A stretch of 64,000 bases of DNA from Paenibacillus faecis (GTDB lineage: Bacteria; Bacillota; Bacilli; Paenibacillales; Paenibacillaceae). Both the position numbers and the translations under genes were made by a program. Below, one piece after another: positions 16,977 to 25,207 of the stretch (position 1 is the stretch's first letter; every line of letters begins with the position of its first letter). Under the pieces are notes generated by a model. The model worked only from the letters and a program-made list of their open reading frames with translations, was not told the DNA's origin and searched no databases. Location of the stretch: contig NZ_VSDO01000003.1 in assembly GCF_008084145.1 (NCBI RefSeq), positions 310,001 to 374,000 on the forward strand, in the 5' to 3' direction.

Positions 16977-18008
16977 TTAGTTCACCCAGTACACTTCTCC
17001 CTTGGAGTTATACGTAATCTCGACCGATGCTGCGCCGCTCTTGGTAAAGATCGCGTTACCCGGTTCATTCGCAACTTTGGTCAGCTTATAACCGGATAGA
17101 TCCATCCCCAACCATTTTTTGATTTGCGGAACGGCGGTCTTTTTAAGCTTCTCCATATCCGCATTTTTCATAGTTTGCATAACTTTATTGATTTGCGCAT
17201 CGCTCTTGTTGGCAAGGTTGTCTTGAAGGAATCCCAAATATAACCCGGTTGCTTTATTTGTCTTTTTATCGATATCGACACTTACGGGGTACTTTGAGGT
17301 TGGCGCCCCGAAACGGAGTTCATATTTGACGGCGTCCGGTTCGGTAATCAGGAATGCCTGGGTCAAAGCCTCCGCTTTTTTAACATGTTCCACCTTCGCA
17401 ATAACGGCTTTGGCGGATTTGATCGCTGTCTCAGGGACATCTTGTATCTTCAGGATTTCCAGAGCCATACTCAATTTTCCGTCCAGCACATTTATCGTGG
17501 TGTTCTGAACCTCCGCTAACATCTGAAGTTTGTTTTTCACCTTTGGATTGGTATTGGTGTAGTCCATGATCAACGTCACGTGTTCCGCCTGTGCCGATCC
17601 TCCGGGTAATACGGTATCCAGAGCCTTTTGCATAGCTTCCTGATGGGAAGCACTCAGGTCGCTCCATTTCATTTTTACACTAATACTATCGATCTCCCCC
17701 TTCTTATTGAAAAGCACTTCGCCCCCGGACGCTCCCTGAACCGCCAGGATGGAACCTGAAGGGAAATTCGTGGCCTTGCCCAATGTAAGTGATTTCCCGG
17801 TCAACTCCTCCAGCTTCTTTTCAGCCTTTTGAATCGAAGACGCGCTCAATGAGGTGGCTGCTGCGAAAGCCTGGGTACTTGAAGCCCCCGTCCGTTCGCT
17901 CGCATGGGCCTGCACTTGCATGACGCCGGCTACAAGGGTCCCTGTCAATACTGTAATTCCCAAAGCCTTCAGAAGAGTGCTATACTTGGTTGCTCCCGTT
18001 CTTTTCAT
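16977..18008 (-). CDS. Secreted protein of unknown function, probable ECF sigma target
   Basis: About 343 aa. An N-terminal signal peptide (basic MKRTGATKYSTLLK, hydrophobic ALGITVLTGTLVAGVM, then QVQAHA) is followed by a Lys/Ser/Thr-rich mature protein with two roughly similar halves, each carrying sequence like KKAEKKLEELTGK or KKTAVPQIKKWLG and ending in ITYNSKGEVYWVN. No known domain was recognised. It is transcribed divergently from the ECF sigma gene, and its upstream region carries the same -35/-10 pair as the sigma gene, implying shared control. AGGAGG lies 9 bases before the ATG. A cell-envelope stress role is inference only. Confidence 0.75.
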   Translation of the reverse strand: MKRTGATKYSTLLKALGITVLTGTLVAGVMQVQAHASERTGASSTQAFAAATSLSASSIQKAEKKLEELTGKSLTLGKATNFPSGSILAVQGASGGEVLFNKKGEIDSISVKMKWSDLSASHQEAMQKALDTVLPGGSAQAEHVTLIMDYTNTNPKVKNKLQMLAEVQNTTINVLDGKLSMALEILKIQDVPETAIKSAKAVIAKVEHVKKAEALTQAFLITEPDAVKYELRFGAPTSKYPVSVDIDKKTNKATGLYLGFLQDNLANKSDAQINKVMQTMKNADMEKLKKTAVPQIKKWLGMDLSGYKLTKVANEPGNAIFTKSGAASVEITYNSKGEVYWVN

Positions 18009-18057
18009 AAAATAAATCCTCCTAATCGTAAAGTTAGTGTCATTGGATGCTACATAG

Positions 18058-18090
18058 AGTTAGATAACCATTTTTCGGGAAACGTTACAT
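18058..18090 (-). promoter_or_regulatory. Candidate ECF promoter for the 17-kb secreted protein
   Basis: Read leftward: ATGTAAC (18090-18084), 18 bases, ATCTAACT (18065-18058), about 50 bases before the ATG. The same two words with 19-base spacing stand before the divergent sigma gene. The shared pair is directly visible; its recognition by this sigma factor is inferred. Confidence 0.55.
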
Positions 18091-18189
18091 CCGTATTCGA
18101 TTTATTTTAAAAGTCCGTCAATATCTCGGCCCTCTGAATCTATTGCTTCCTTATATCCCCCTATAATCAGGCATTTTAAAAATTTTAGT

Positions 18190-18223
18190 ATGTAACCTTT
18201 ATGCTCCGCAGGGTCATCTAACT
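18190..18223 (+). promoter_or_regulatory. Candidate ECF autoregulatory promoter
   Basis: ATGTAAC (18190-18196), 19 bases, ATCTAACT (18216-18223), 27 bases before the TTG start of the sigma gene. The word pair matches that of the divergent gene. TGTAAC resembles the AAC-type -35 of ECF factors. Confidence 0.55.
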
Positions 18224-18250
18224 AGTATAAACCGAAAGGAGGTTGCCGTT

Positions 18251-18790
18251 TTGAACTTCGAATCCGAAGTCATCCAGGCCCAGGCCGGAGACCGACATGC
18301 TTTCGTACTTCTCATGCGAAGAATCGAGTCGGATATGTACGGAATGGCTTACAACATTCTTCAAAATGACGACGATTGCGCCGACGCCTTGCAGGAGACG
18401 ATGATTCAAGCCTACCAATCCTTATCCGGATTGCGTGAGCCCGCCTACTTTAAAACCTGGGTCTTCCGGATCCTGATTAACAAATGCAATCAGATACACC
18501 GCAAAAGAAAAGCAACCGTGGATATGGATTCCTTACATTACGAGCCTTCCACATCAGGGGATGAATATGGGCAGGTTGAATTGCGGCAAGTCGTGGACCA
18601 ACTCGATGAGTCGATGAGGGTGGTAGTGGCGTTGCGTTACTTCCAGGACATGCAGATCAAAGAAATCTCGGACTGTCTCGACATCTCCGAAAGTGCGGTC
18701 AAAACCCGGCTGCACCGTGCACGTAAGGCACTGATAAATATGCTCCAATATTCCGGAGAAGGGAAGGCGAAGTTAAATGAAAGCTATTGA
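18251..18790 (+). CDS. ECF RNA polymerase sigma factor
   Basis: About 179 aa, region 2 plus region 4 only. Region 2 includes DMYGMAYNILQNDDDCADALQETMIQAYQSL and FKTWVFRILINKCNQIHR. Region 4 includes LRYFQDMQIKEISDCLDISESAVKTRLHRARKAL with the DNA-binding helix near 145-165. The start is TTG 18251, with AGGAGG 8 bases upstream. It overlaps the downstream anti-sigma gene by 14 bases, the usual sigma/anti-sigma arrangement. It is probably a stress-responsive factor acting on its own promoter and on the divergent secreted protein. Confidence 0.93.
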   Translation: MNFESEVIQAQAGDRHAFVLLMRRIESDMYGMAYNILQNDDDCADALQETMIQAYQSLSGLREPAYFKTWVFRILINKCNQIHRKRKATVDMDSLHYEPSTSGDEYGQVELRQVVDQLDESMRVVVALRYFQDMQIKEISDCLDISESAVKTRLHRARKALINMLQYSGEGKAKLNESY

Positions 18791-19880
18791 TTTGGAAAAG
18801 CAGTTGGATATGGAAATGTCAAAAATGGGAGGAAAACGTGCCATGCCCGATCAAGTGAGACAACGTTTGGAGGAAACCTACGCCCATATCGAGGCCGGAT
18901 TACCGGGAATGAGCCAAACCGCTGAATTGAAACGCCGGAAAAAAACGGTTCGGCCTTGGGGCAGATTTACCGTCGCGGCCGCCTCGGCAACTGTTTTAAG
19001 CGCCTGCATCCTGGGCACAGCCTTTGTCTCTCCCACCATGGCCCAATCGCTGAAACAAGTGCCGGGAATGGGGCACGTGTTTAACCTGATCGGTGATTTA
19101 GGGCTCCAAACGGCCGATGAAAAAGGGATCCTGCAGGCTACCCTGGCCGAAGCAAGCCAGGAAAACACAAAATTGAAAATCTCCGGAATTGTGTTTGACG
19201 GTGCGCGCTTGTCCATGGCCTTGGAGCGGGAGGGGGATGCCGAGGCCAGCGAACCGCTGGCTGTCCAACTCGCTAAAACCGAGCTGCTTGTCGACGGGAA
19301 ACCGCTGGAAGCCAAACCGGGGAGTCTTGGAGGACCGATCGGCTCAGCGAACGCTACTGTCATGAATTTTACCGATATAAAGGGTATGCCGGATCAATTT
19401 GATCTGACCGTCAAACTGTATTTGCAGGGGAATGAAAAACCGTTTGAACTGGTTACGCCAGTTACCAAAACAGCCGTCCAGAACGTCGTCTTGAAGCCGG
19501 GGGCTCAAGCCGAAAATGAGGTCCTTCGCCTCCGCGTCGATAAAGTGGAGATCACCCCGTCCACGGTTGCCGTTGAGACGACCTATACTCAGCTGGTTGA
19601 CAAGCTGCCGGCTAACTACGTGGACCCCGTTACATCCGTTCAAGCCTTTGACTATGACGTAACGGATGGTCAAGGACGTGCGCTGGAGTTCATCAGCGGT
19701 CAAGGAGAGACCTTGGCAGCCAACCAACCGCGGGAACTGCGCACTTTGTTTACTCCTTTTGCGGAAGTTCCGGAGAAAGTGGTCATCAAGCCTTACGTAT
19801 ACAAGCACAGTTCGGACGGAGGAGTTCAAAAAGAATACCTGTCCGAGCTTGAATTAAGCATCCCGGTGACCAAGAAGTAA
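18777..19880 (+). CDS. Membrane anti-sigma factor, DUF4179-like
   Basis: About 367 aa. A cytoplasmic N-terminus (1-62) precedes one membrane helix (RFTVAAASATVLSACILGTAFV, about 63-85). A large extracytoplasmic part follows: MAQSLKQVPGMGHVFNLIGDLGL is typical of DUF4179, and the rest resembles the Ig-like DUF5643 domain. No classic zinc motif (HxxxCxxC) is seen in the N-terminus. This is the standard cognate regulator of this ECF group: it holds sigma at the membrane until an envelope signal. Overlap with the sigma gene supports coupled synthesis. Confidence 0.85.
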   Translation: MKAIDLEKQLDMEMSKMGGKRAMPDQVRQRLEETYAHIEAGLPGMSQTAELKRRKKTVRPWGRFTVAAASATVLSACILGTAFVSPTMAQSLKQVPGMGHVFNLIGDLGLQTADEKGILQATLAEASQENTKLKISGIVFDGARLSMALEREGDAEASEPLAVQLAKTELLVDGKPLEAKPGSLGGPIGSANATVMNFTDIKGMPDQFDLTVKLYLQGNEKPFELVTPVTKTAVQNVVLKPGAQAENEVLRLRVDKVEITPSTVAVETTYTQLVDKLPANYVDPVTSVQAFDYDVTDGQGRALEFISGQGETLAANQPRELRTLFTPFAEVPEKVVIKPYVYKHSSDGGVQKEYLSELELSIPVTKK

Positions 19881-19895
19881 CCGGCGCCAGCAAGG

Positions 19896-19940
19896 AAAAA
19901 AGGACTGTCCCGTTTTTTACAGGGACAGTCCTTCTTTTTT
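19896..19940. terminator. Bidirectional intrinsic terminator
   Basis: AAGGACTGTCCC (19900-19911) pairs perfectly with GGGACAGTCCTT (19922-19933), with A-rich and T-rich flanks on both sides. It separates the convergent anti-sigma and efflux genes. Confidence 0.9.
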
Positions 19941-21432
19941 ACTGCTGAGGCTGCGGGTTAGGCTGCGGCTCGGCAGGGTGGTATTCGACCGGCGCGTGCG
20001 TGCGGCGCAGGAAAAGCCCCAGCAGCAGCGCGAGGACGCCGACGAACATCGAGATGGTAAATGCGTTATGAATACCGGAGACGATCGCGTGCGGTACTTG
20101 AGCCGGATCGGTTGGATTTGAAACCGTGCTCAGGTAATTCTTTTGACCCGCGGAATAAATGCTGATGAACAGCGCCGTACCGACCGCACCGGAAACTTGC
20201 TGCAACGTGTTCATAATCGCGGTTCCGTGCGGATATAACCGGCGCGGAAGCTGGTTGAGACCCGTCGTTTGGCCGGGCATCATCACCAGCGAGATCCCGA
20301 TCAGCAGGGAGATGTGCATGGCAATCACCGTCCCGACGGGCGTCGTGGTGGTGAGGCCGCGCATAAACCAGATGGTGACGATCACGATGACCAGCCCGGG
20401 AACGACCAGAGCCCGCGGCCCGAACTTATCGAACAGACGGCCGGCAACCGGCGACATCAATCCGTTGATGACACCGCCCGGCAAAAGCGCCAATCCCGCC
20501 GCAAACGGAGCCAGCACAAGCGCTCCCTGCAGGTACATCGGCAGCAGAATCAAGGTCGAGAACAGGGTCATCATCATAACCATCAGCAGCGCGGCCGCCA
20601 GAGCAAACATCGGATATTTGAAGACCCGGACATCCAGAGTCGGTTCCTTCACGACCAACTGGCGCCATACGAACAGGGCCAAGGAAACAAAACCCGCCAC
20701 CAGACAAACGTAAACGGTCGGATCGGACCAACCGCCGCCTTCACCGGCATGGCTGAAGCCGTATACGATTCCGCCGAAACCGACGGTGGACAACAGGATT
20801 GAAATCAAATCCACTTTAGGACGGGTCAATTCGGAGACGTTCCGCAGGTATATGGCCGCAAACAGAATGGAGAAAGCGGCAAGCGGCATAATCAGGAAGA
20901 ACAGCCAACGCCAGTTCAAGGCGTCAAGAATCAAACCGGACAACGTAGGGCCAATCGCCGGGCCGAACATGATAACGAGACCGATGGTCCCCATGGCGGC
21001 GCCTCTTTTTTCCGGCGGGTAGATCGTCAGAATGGTATTCATCATGACCGGGAGCAGGAGCCCCGTCCCGACCGCTTGAATAACCCGGCCGATCAGCAGT
21101 ACGCCAAACGAAGGCGCTATCCCGCAAATGACCGTTCCTATCAAAAACAGAATCATGGCCGACAAAAACATCTGTCTCGTCGTAAACCATTGAATCAGCA
21201 GCGCCGTAATCGGGACGAGTATACCGATGACCAGCATATAAACGGTGGATAACCACTGTATCGTCGAAGGACCGACGCTTAATTCTTTCATCAAATCCGT
21301 AAAGGCTACATTCAGCAGGGTTTCGTTCAGAATCGACACGAACGCCCCGATAATCAGCGCAATCGTAATCGGAAGCCTTCGGATTCCTTCCGTAGGGGCG
21401 GTTGAAGCCGCGCCTGTCGCATCCATATTCAT
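19939..21432 (-). CDS. lmrB: MFS drug efflux protein, DHA2 family (LmrB-like)
   Basis: About 497 aa with 14 predicted membrane helices. Motif A-like GRVIQAVGTG and motif C-like GPAIGPTLSG lie in the first half. Sequence and length fit the DHA2 EmrB/LmrB branch (drug:proton antiporters), with a Pro/Gln-rich C-terminal tail. GGAGG lies 9 bases before the ATG. The upstream TetR gene is of the LmrA/YxaF type and is oriented the same way, 164 bp ahead, as in B. subtilis lmrAB. The true substrate is unknown. Confidence 0.85.
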   Translation of the reverse strand: MNMDATGAASTAPTEGIRRLPITIALIIGAFVSILNETLLNVAFTDLMKELSVGPSTIQWLSTVYMLVIGILVPITALLIQWFTTRQMFLSAMILFLIGTVICGIAPSFGVLLIGRVIQAVGTGLLLPVMMNTILTIYPPEKRGAAMGTIGLVIMFGPAIGPTLSGLILDALNWRWLFFLIMPLAAFSILFAAIYLRNVSELTRPKVDLISILLSTVGFGGIVYGFSHAGEGGGWSDPTVYVCLVAGFVSLALFVWRQLVVKEPTLDVRVFKYPMFALAAALLMVMMMTLFSTLILLPMYLQGALVLAPFAAGLALLPGGVINGLMSPVAGRLFDKFGPRALVVPGLVIVIVTIWFMRGLTTTTPVGTVIAMHISLLIGISLVMMPGQTTGLNQLPRRLYPHGTAIMNTLQQVSGAVGTALFISIYSAGQKNYLSTVSNPTDPAQVPHAIVSGIHNAFTISMFVGVLALLLGLFLRRTHAPVEYHPAEPQPNPQPQQ

Positions 21433-21530
21433 TATAATTTTCCTCCAATACTATCCAAGGTTCATTGTGTATGTCTCTATATCAACAAGTCGGGAGGCTT
21501 GCCGCCTTCCTCCTTGACATATTCGGGCAC

Positions 21531-21556
21531 ATGGTCAGTAGACCGTTCTATATATA
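21531..21556 (-). promoter_or_regulatory. Candidate LmrA-type operator before the efflux gene
   Basis: The stretch contains GGTCAGTAGACC followed by GTTCTATATA, resembling half-sites of the LmrA/YxaF box (ATAGACC...GGTCTAT). It lies about 100 bp before the efflux start. A more complete version stands before the regulator itself at 22190-22207. Confidence 0.35.
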
Positions 21557-21596
21557 AATTTTTAAGTATTAGGTTAAAAAAAGTCCCCGTTCCCCT

Positions 21597-22163
21597 TTAA
21601 CGGTCAAATAACCGGGGAACCAGCTTGGAAGCAATCCGCAGCGGTTCGCTGCTCTTCTGGGTCATGCTCATAATCGCGGCGCCTTCCACCATGGAATTGA
21701 TCATTATCGCCAGTTCCTGCGCCTCTTCCTCGGCAAGTCCGGACGATACGAACTTCTTCTTAAGTTCGACGCCCCAGCATTCATAGGCATTGCTGCATGC
21801 CTGGCGGATCGTTTCGTTACTCTTGGCCGTTTCATGCGCGATGATGCCGATCGGTACTCCAATCACCTCATCCTTGTCGAATTGCTCGATCATCAAATCC
21901 AGCATGCGTTGAATAGCCTCCACGGGATCCGCGGTGGCTTGCAAAACCTTCATCATTTCGGAACGCGCCTTGTCCTGCGTATAACGGATAGCCTCACAGG
22001 CGAGCTGCTCCTTCCCCTCGGGAAAATGATAATATAACGAACCCTTTGGAGCGCCGCTGAGCTGGGTGATCTGATTTAAGCCAGTCGCATTGTAGCCTTG
22101 ATTCATCAGGAGTCTGGCGGTTGTTTCAATCAGAGTTTTGCGGGTGGGATTCTGGTTTGCCAT
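21597..22163 (-). CDS. lmrA: TetR-family repressor, LmrA/YxaF type
   Basis: About 188 aa. The N-terminal HTH region contains TRKTLIETTARLLMNQGYNATGLNQITQLSGAPKGSLYYHFPEGKEQL, very like LmrA/YxaF proteins. The C-terminal ligand domain has the matching MVEGAAIMSMTQKS ending. The ATG at 22163 has GAGG 8 bases upstream. An ATG 7 codons earlier lies within the ribosome site and at the presumed transcription start, so it was rejected. It probably represses itself and the downstream efflux gene until a lincomycin- or flavonoid-like compound binds. Confidence 0.87.
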   Translation of the reverse strand: MANQNPTRKTLIETTARLLMNQGYNATGLNQITQLSGAPKGSLYYHFPEGKEQLACEAIRYTQDKARSEMMKVLQATADPVEAIQRMLDLMIEQFDKDEVIGVPIGIIAHETAKSNETIRQACSNAYECWGVELKKKFVSSGLAEEEAQELAIMINSMVEGAAIMSMTQKSSEPLRIASKLVPRLFDR

Positions 22164-22189
22164 TGAAATAACCTCGCCTCTCATAGGAT

Positions 22190-22237
22190 TATACCAATCG
22201 GTCTATATAATTTAGTTCATAATACCCCCCCTGTCAA
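22190..22237 (-). promoter_or_regulatory. Promoter and candidate operator of the TetR gene
   Basis: Read leftward: TTGACA (22237-22232), 17 bases, TAAATT as -10-like, then TATAGACCGATTGGTATA (22207-22190). The last is a near-palindrome close to the LmrA/YxaF box and overlaps or follows the -10, as expected for autorepression. Confidence 0.5.
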
Positions 22238-22395
22238 GAACCCAAATCCGTCCTAACGAAAATTTTACATTCCATTTTCAATTCTCTTCATTCAAGTTTT
22301 CACAAATCCCGAGGAGGATCGCGCACGCCCCGGGTTTCACGATCTTACGCACCCGAGGCGTCACGCGAAAAAAATTCTAGCGGCTCCCTAGCCTT

Positions 22396-23373
22396 TTACC
22401 AGGCGTAAGCGCGTGGCGCCTCTCCACCCGGACCCGGGAAAATATCGTTCAGCGCCTTCAATGTGTCCTCGCTCAGCTCAAGCTCCACGACACGGAGCGT
22501 ATCTTCGAACTGCCGCAGCGTGCGCGGGCCGATAATCGGCGCTGTAACCGCCGGATTCGCCAGCGTCCAGGCCAAGGCGACGTTCGCCTCCGACTCGCCG
22601 AGCTCTTTGCACAGCGCGGTGAAGCGTTCCAACTGCGGGCGCAGCTTCTCCATGCGCTCGCTCTGTTTGGCCGTCCGCGACCCCGGCTGCGGATTCCAGT
22701 TGCCGCCGAGGATGCCTCCGTCCAGCGGACTCCAAGGGATGACGCCGATGCCGAGCTCCTCGGCAGCCGGAAGCACTTCCAGCTCCGGCAGGCGGCAAAG
22801 GAGGCTGTATTTATGCTGTTCGGACACGAGGCCAAACATGCCATGATGTTTTGCTTCGTACTGGGCTTTGACCAAGTCCCGGCCGGCAAAGTTGCTGGCG
22901 CCGACGTAACCGATCTTGCCCTGTTTTAACGGAATATCGAACGCGTTCCACAGTTCGTCCCAGGAAACGCTGCGGTCCACATGATGCATCTGGTACAGCT
23001 CGATATGGTCGGTTTGAAGCCGACGGAGCGAATCCTCCAGATGACGGCGGATTTTGTAGGCGGATAGCCCGGCTCCCCCGTTCGGGTCGACATGGGGATC
23101 TCCCATTCCCCCGTAAACTTTGGTGGCCAGAACGACCTTCTCCCGCCGGCCGCCGCCTTGGGCAAACCAACGGCCGATGATTTCCTCCGTCCAGCCGCGC
23201 TTCGGCGTCCCGCCGTACACATTGGCGGTGTCGAAAAAATTCACGCCGGCATCGATCGCCGCATCCATGATCTTGAACGCTTCTTTCTCCTCCGTGCTCG
23301 GCCCGAAATTCATCGTTCCCAGACACAGTCGGCTCACCTTCAAGCCGCTTCTTCCCAAATTCGCATACTTCAA
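22396..23373 (-). CDS. Aldo/keto reductase
   Basis: About 325 aa TIM-barrel NADP(H)-dependent oxidoreductase. Family motifs: LGTMNFG, the catalytic Asp/Tyr region NFFDTANVYG, the catalytic Lys in LATKV, the His in YQMHHVD, GASNF, and the C-terminal cofactor segment PIIGPRTLRQFEDTL. The sequence resembles the YajO/IolS-like branch. The start is TTG 23373 with GAGGAGG 8 bases upstream; the upstream in-frame extension lacks family similarity. Physiological substrate unknown; no pathway neighbours. Confidence 0.88.
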   Translation of the reverse strand: MKYANLGRSGLKVSRLCLGTMNFGPSTEEKEAFKIMDAAIDAGVNFFDTANVYGGTPKRGWTEEIIGRWFAQGGGRREKVVLATKVYGGMGDPHVDPNGGAGLSAYKIRRHLEDSLRRLQTDHIELYQMHHVDRSVSWDELWNAFDIPLKQGKIGYVGASNFAGRDLVKAQYEAKHHGMFGLVSEQHKYSLLCRLPELEVLPAAEELGIGVIPWSPLDGGILGGNWNPQPGSRTAKQSERMEKLRPQLERFTALCKELGESEANVALAWTLANPAVTAPIIGPRTLRQFEDTLRVVELELSEDTLKALNDIFPGPGGEAPRAYAW

Positions 23374-23458
23374 TGTTCCAACCTCCTCGTCAAATAGATA
23401 GATGGCTGATATCACAAAAGCAGTATTGCGGACTACGCTTTCATTATAACATTGATAG

Positions 23459-24316
23459 TTAGAGTGGGCGGAGGCTTCGGGCAAAATCCGTGTATTTGGC
23501 AACCGCTTGATCGTAACCCGGCATCTTGAATCCCGCGTACCCGGCCACTTTGGCAGAATGTATTCTAAACAACGCTTGGCATGTAAACAGGGCATCCCAC
23601 ACTTTCGGGTAATCGCTCATCTCGTAGGTCGACATAAGCGCATCCCAATCTTCCTTGGGAAGATAGCGGTCTAATAATTTATAGTTCTTGCCGAGGCTAA
23701 AAGTATACCCCTGTTCCGCTCCGATCCGCCAAGCCATCATTCTCAGCAGATTGGGCCGGACGATCTCCTGCAGATGGTCGATGGCGAACAAAGTCTCCCG
23801 CCGCACCAGCCCCTTCACGACATAAGTGGAAGTCATCCAGAACTCGTTGCAGCAATCGTCGAATTTCCGGGCGGTCGGCGGCTCGATCCAATGCTGGCGG
23901 TCGTGGGCCGGCTCCTTATGATCGACCCGGTCATCCTTATCCAGCAAAACCTCGATCAGCCCGTCACCGCCGGCAAAATACTCGTCGGCTTCGCCCACGG
24001 GAATCAAAGTAAGGTCCATTTTGTTCCCGTCTTCAAATAGAATAATATACGAGAACCAATTCCCCAATTCCGGCGGGAACAGCTCCATATCCTCGGGCTT
24101 CTGCATCATGGTCCGGCTGCCGAACGTATCGAGCCAACTCTCGTCGCCTTTATAGTAATCCATGTCGGTTACAAAATAGGAAATATCATAGTCTTGCAGC
24201 GCATCCCGGGGAATGTTCACGTTCGTTCGCGACCCTTCCAGCGTGACCAGGCGAATTCGTTCCTCCCGGGCCGCGAAATCCAAAATAAGGCTCATCATTT
24301 CCTGTTCCGTTCTCAT
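23459..24316 (-). CDS. aadK: AadK-like aminoglycoside 6-adenylyltransferase
   Basis: About 285 aa, matching the length of chromosomal AadK/ANT(6) proteins. The nucleotidyltransferase core is visible as LEGSRTN followed by DYDISYFVTD (metal-binding Asp pair), with NKMDLTLIP as the third acidic strand. The C-terminal domain has FWMTSTYVVKGLVRRETLFAIDHL, typical of streptomycin 6-adenylyltransferases. GGGAGGAG lies 5 bases before the ATG. Whether it confers resistance in this host cannot be told from sequence. Confidence 0.88.
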   Translation of the reverse strand: MRTEQEMMSLILDFAAREERIRLVTLEGSRTNVNIPRDALQDYDISYFVTDMDYYKGDESWLDTFGSRTMMQKPEDMELFPPELGNWFSYIILFEDGNKMDLTLIPVGEADEYFAGGDGLIEVLLDKDDRVDHKEPAHDRQHWIEPPTARKFDDCCNEFWMTSTYVVKGLVRRETLFAIDHLQEIVRPNLLRMMAWRIGAEQGYTFSLGKNYKLLDRYLPKEDWDALMSTYEMSDYPKVWDALFTCQALFRIHSAKVAGYAGFKMPGYDQAVAKYTDFARSLRPL

Positions 24317-24341
24317 AGGAACTCCTCCCGATTTATGGTTA

Positions 24342-24632
24342 TATAGGTTGAACTAAAGAATTGGCGTTGTGAAAAGGTATGAAATGGTTTCGGAGATACG
24401 TTACCGAAATTCACAATTGTAGATATACTCGAAGTTTACATCATTAACGGGAAAATCTCCCTTTAATTTACCGCTCTTGGTCCTTTTATAGGATTTAGCT
24501 GGAAAAACTCCATCTATTTCGCGGCCCTATTGCCAATATGCACAATTTCAAGCGAATTAACGGGAGGTTCTCCAGCTAATTCGCCTCTCCAGCCGCATAC
24601 GCACCAAATTAACGGGAACAATTCCTTTTATT
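24342..24632. repeat. Family D intergenic repeat, copy 3 (uninterrupted)
   Basis: Contains, in order: TGAACTAAAGAATTGGCG, TTAACGGGAAAATCTCC, a TTTACCGCTCTTGG block, GGATTTAGCTGGAAAAACTC, AATTAACGGGAGGTTCTCC and GCACCAAATTAACGGGA. The same order occurs at 1-174 (partial) and, split by the TIR element, at 6411-7102. No open frame with family similarity is present. The region upstream of the 69-aa gene is otherwise non-coding. Confidence 0.65.
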
Positions 24633-24755
24633 TCAATGAGCTGCAGAAGAAGAACGTGAAAAGAACCTCTCCACCGCTGCCTTTAGCCCCATGAACATCC
24701 AAATCGTATTAAGCCCACTGTGACCGAGGTGCCTAGTGCACTTCCAACTCCAAAA

Positions 24756-24834
24756 GATGCAAATCTGCAGGTATTTCTTGCGGTTTTAGAGAAACGAGCC
24801 GGTTTCGACGAAAATCCCTGCAGATTTGCAGGAA
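24756..24834. repeat. Family C hairpin repeat (CTGCAG-centred)
   Basis: GCAAATCTGCAGG (24759-24771) and CCTGCAGATTTGC (24817-24829) form perfect 13-bp inverted arms around a loop containing GAGCCGGTTTCGACGAAAAT. A related but rearranged copy lies at 50124-50315. Arm and loop sequences are shared, so this is a dispersed structured repeat. Confidence 0.7.
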
Positions 24835-24915
24835 TTTTGTTAGTCAAGGTTATCTGACGGGGCACCTAGTATGCAAATCAATAGTTCAAACTATATAGTT
24901 CCTATTATAGACAAA

Positions 24916-24941
24916 ATTCCTGACAGCGTACTGTCAGGAAT
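24916..24941. promoter_or_regulatory. Perfect palindrome upstream of small membrane protein
   Basis: ATTCCTGACAG and CTGTCAGGAAT are perfect 11-bp arms around CGTA. No T-run follows on either side, which argues against a terminator. It lies just after TATAGT/TTATAG-like -10 candidates and 54 bp before the ATG at 24995, so an operator or 5' hairpin is plausible. Confidence 0.45.
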
Positions 24942-24994
24942 CGGATATGCTACTTTAAAATTTTTGTAGATTCTAGTGAAAGAGGAGAGTTTCT

Positions 24995-25204
24995 ATGAAA
25001 AAGTTAAAAAAGTGGGTTATAAACATTCTGGTTTTTTATGCCGTGATCCAATTGCTCTTTCTGTTTTTGCGGCATGTCGTGTTTGGGTTAATCGATGTAC
25101 CGGAACCGTATGAATTGATCGTTCAACTGGCCGCCTCCGGAATCACCGTTTTGCTGGCGCTGCTGATCACCGTCTATCTGACGAATGGAAATGGAGACGC
25201 TTGA
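24995..25204 (+). CDS. Small two-helix membrane protein
   Basis: 69 aa. A basic start (MKKLKKW) leads into a hydrophobic helix (VINILVFYAVIQLLFLFL), a short polar link with Pro (VFGLIDVPEPYE), a second helix (QLAASGITVLLALLITVYL) and a hydrophilic end (TNGNGDA). GAGGAG lies 7 bases before the ATG. No family was recognised. It converges on alr with only 3 bp between stops. Function unknown; the good ribosome site and clean two-helix topology support a real gene. Confidence 0.65.
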   Translation: MKKLKKWVINILVFYAVIQLLFLFLRHVVFGLIDVPEPYELIVQLAASGITVLLALLITVYLTNGNGDA

Positions 25205-25207
25205 TCA

